NCBI RefSeq assembly: GCF_013426915.1
Contig: NZ_AP023180.1
Location: 744,001 to 808,000 of the forward strand
Direction: 5' to 3'
DNA from: Paraburkholderia sp. PGU19
GTDB lineage: Bacteria > Pseudomonadota > Gammaproteobacteria > Burkholderiales > Burkholderiaceae
DNA: 64,000 nt
The first letter of the stretch is position 1; each line of letters begins with the position of its first letter. Shown here piece after piece: positions 62,945 to 64,000 of this stretch. Below the pieces are notes generated by a model. The model saw only the letters and a program-made list of their open reading frames with translations, did no database searches and was not told the DNA's origin. Position numbers and translations under genes: made by a program.

Positions 62945-64000
62945 ATGGCCACGAACGCGAACACCAACATGCAAAAGGTCGCCCTGCTCTCCGACCTCGC
63001 CGACCACGGCATGAAGCGCGTCGAGGTGAACGGCACGCCGATCCTGCTGATACGCCGCGGCGACGCCGTGCATGCGTACAGCGCCGACTGTCCGCATGCG
63101 GGCGCGCCGCTCGAACAGGGCGCGCTATGCAATGGGCGGCTCATCTGTCCGTGGCACAAGGGAACTTTCGACATCGAGACAGGCGCGCTCGTCGAACCGC
63201 CCGCGCTGTTGCCGTTGACGCGCTATCCGGTGCGCGTCGAACAGGACGATGTGCTCGTCGACAGCACCCCGGAACCGTCTAGACCCGCCACGTCCACGGC
63301 AGCAGACAGGCGCACGTTTGCGATCGTCGGCGCGGGCGCAGCGGGCGCGGCCGCCTGCGCGGCGCTGCGCGAAGCGGGCTTTGCGGGGCGCATCGCGCTG
63401 ATCGATCGCGAGCCGCGCACGCCGTACGACCGCACCGTGCTGAGCAAATTCGTGCCGTCAGGCGAGATGTCGCCCGACGACATTCCGCCGCTGCTGCCCG
63501 ACGACTTCTTTGCCACTCAGTCGATCGACGTGATTCAGGCCGAGGTCACCGCGCTCGATGCGACGGCGCGGCGCATCGATATCGGCAGCGCGCCGTCGAT
63601 TCACTACGACGCGGCGCTCGTCGCAACGGGCGGCATACCGAAGCGGCTGTCATTGCAAGGCAGCGACGCAGCCGGCGTGAAGTCGCGCATCTGTCTGCTG
63701 CGCAATCGCGACGACGCGCGACATCTCGTCGAGACGGCCGAGCAAGGGCAGCACGCGCTCGTGCTCGGCGCGAGTTTCGTCGGACTGGAAGTCGCGTCGG
63801 CACTGCGCGAGCGCAAGCTGCGCGTGACGGTCGTATCGCCCGGCAACGTCCCGTTCGAAAAGCAGTTCGGCACGGAACTCGGCAGGCTGTTCATGCGATT
63901 GCATGAAGCGCATGGCGTGCGCATCCGCATGGGCCATCATGCGCGCTCCGTCGGTGCGGGCGGCGCGGACGGCGCCTTGCGCGTAATGCTCGATAACGCT
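62945..64000 (+). CDS. Rieske ferredoxin-FAD/NAD reductase fusion, N-terminal part (runs off right edge)
   Basis: The visible 352 residues combine an N-terminal Rieske [2Fe-2S] domain (residues ~8-105, ligands in CPHAGAP and CPWHKG) with a pyridine nucleotide-disulfide oxidoreductase domain (FAD motif VGAGAAGAAACAAL near 124-137, NAD region LGASFVGLEVASAL near 275-288). This is the AIFM3/NirD-like reductase architecture. The gene is divergent from the acyl-CoA dehydrogenase operon with a 252-bp gap. The protein is complete up to the window edge and lacks its dimerisation end. Confidence 0.93.
   Translation, partial: MATNANTNMQKVALLSDLADHGMKRVEVNGTPILLIRRGDAVHAYSADCPHAGAPLEQGALCNGRLICPWHKGTFDIETGALVEPPALLPLTRYPVRVEQDDVLVDSTPEPSRPATSTAADRRTFAIVGAGAAGAAACAALREAGFAGRIALIDREPRTPYDRTVLSKFVPSGEMSPDDIPPLLPDDFFATQSIDVIQAEVTALDATARRIDIGSAPSIHYDAALVATGGIPKRLSLQGSDAAGVKSRICLLRNRDDARHLVETAEQGQHALVLGASFVGLEVASALRERKLRVTVVSPGNVPFEKQFGTELGRLFMRLHEAHGVRIRMGHHARSVGAGGADGALRVMLDNA

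Overview
The window looks like a chromosomal segment of a high-GC betaproteobacterium of the Burkholderia/Paraburkholderia type. The reasons are strong GC bias at third codon positions, a monomeric NADP isocitrate dehydrogenase, an Aae-type four-gene efflux operon, a lone squalene/phytoene synthase, many single-gene catabolic enzymes and interspersed non-coding palindromic repeats. I assign genus from general knowledge of gene content, not from a search. I saw no rRNA, tRNA, CRISPR array or prophage. One insertion sequence is present.

Layout. 1-2.3 kb: end of an amidase-RidA-FAD oxidoreductase operon. 3.1-8.5 kb: MarR regulator plus FUSC/DUF1656/HlyD/NodT efflux operon. 8.5-10.6 kb: hydrolase and MFS transporter. 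10.8-11.6 kb: palindromic element A. 11.7-13.9 kb: icd. 14.3-20 kb: small enzymes (two MBL hydrolases, DUF899, GST, DOPA-dioxygenase-like, squalene synthase). 20.3-24.8 kb: ABC exporter, a yybP-ykoY type Mn riboswitch with a cation antiporter, and a PLP dehydratase. 24.8-30.2 kb: P450, ketopantoate reductase-like protein, a frameshifted class II aldolase, aromatic aminotransferase and a LysR regulator. 30.2-34.3 kb: repeat remnant E, a GDPD-like lipoprotein with a degenerate active site, and succinate-semialdehyde dehydrogenase. 34.5-35.2 kb: element B. 35.7-42.5 kb: a beta-glucoside ABC-importer/GH1/LacI operon with an upstream palindromic operator. 42.8-45.5 kb: acyltransferase, a cysteine-patterned repeat surface protein and a small membrane protein. 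45.6-48.5 kb: a PotD-like binding protein translationally coupled to a CACHE/GGDEF protein. 49.0-49.1 kb: element D. 49.3-55 kb: a two-component system divergent from a periplasmic methionine-sulfoxide repair operon (Tat-MsrB, DipZ, MsrA). 55-56.4 kb: aldo/keto reductase and a RidA gene with a premature stop. 56.5-58.4 kb: element C split by an IS5-family element. 58.4-64 kb: MBL hydrolase, TetR, an acyl-CoA dehydrogenase/methyltransferase/glycosyltransferase operon and a Rieske-FAD reductase that runs off the end.

The most unusual content is a family of nested palindromic intergenic elements. Three are full length (A, B, C), one is a precise internal deletion (D) and one consists only of the outer tips (E). 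All lie just beyond the stop codon of a minus-strand gene. Removing the IS and one 4-bp target duplication from C gives 660 bp, against 661 bp for B. Copy A is 148 bp longer because of an internal 147-bp-period duplication. D equals B minus one exact 569-bp block bounded by a 6-bp direct repeat.

Four genes carry frameshifts or a nonsense codon. Three of the lesions are loss of one C from a C run, so consensus error must be excluded before calling these pseudogenes.
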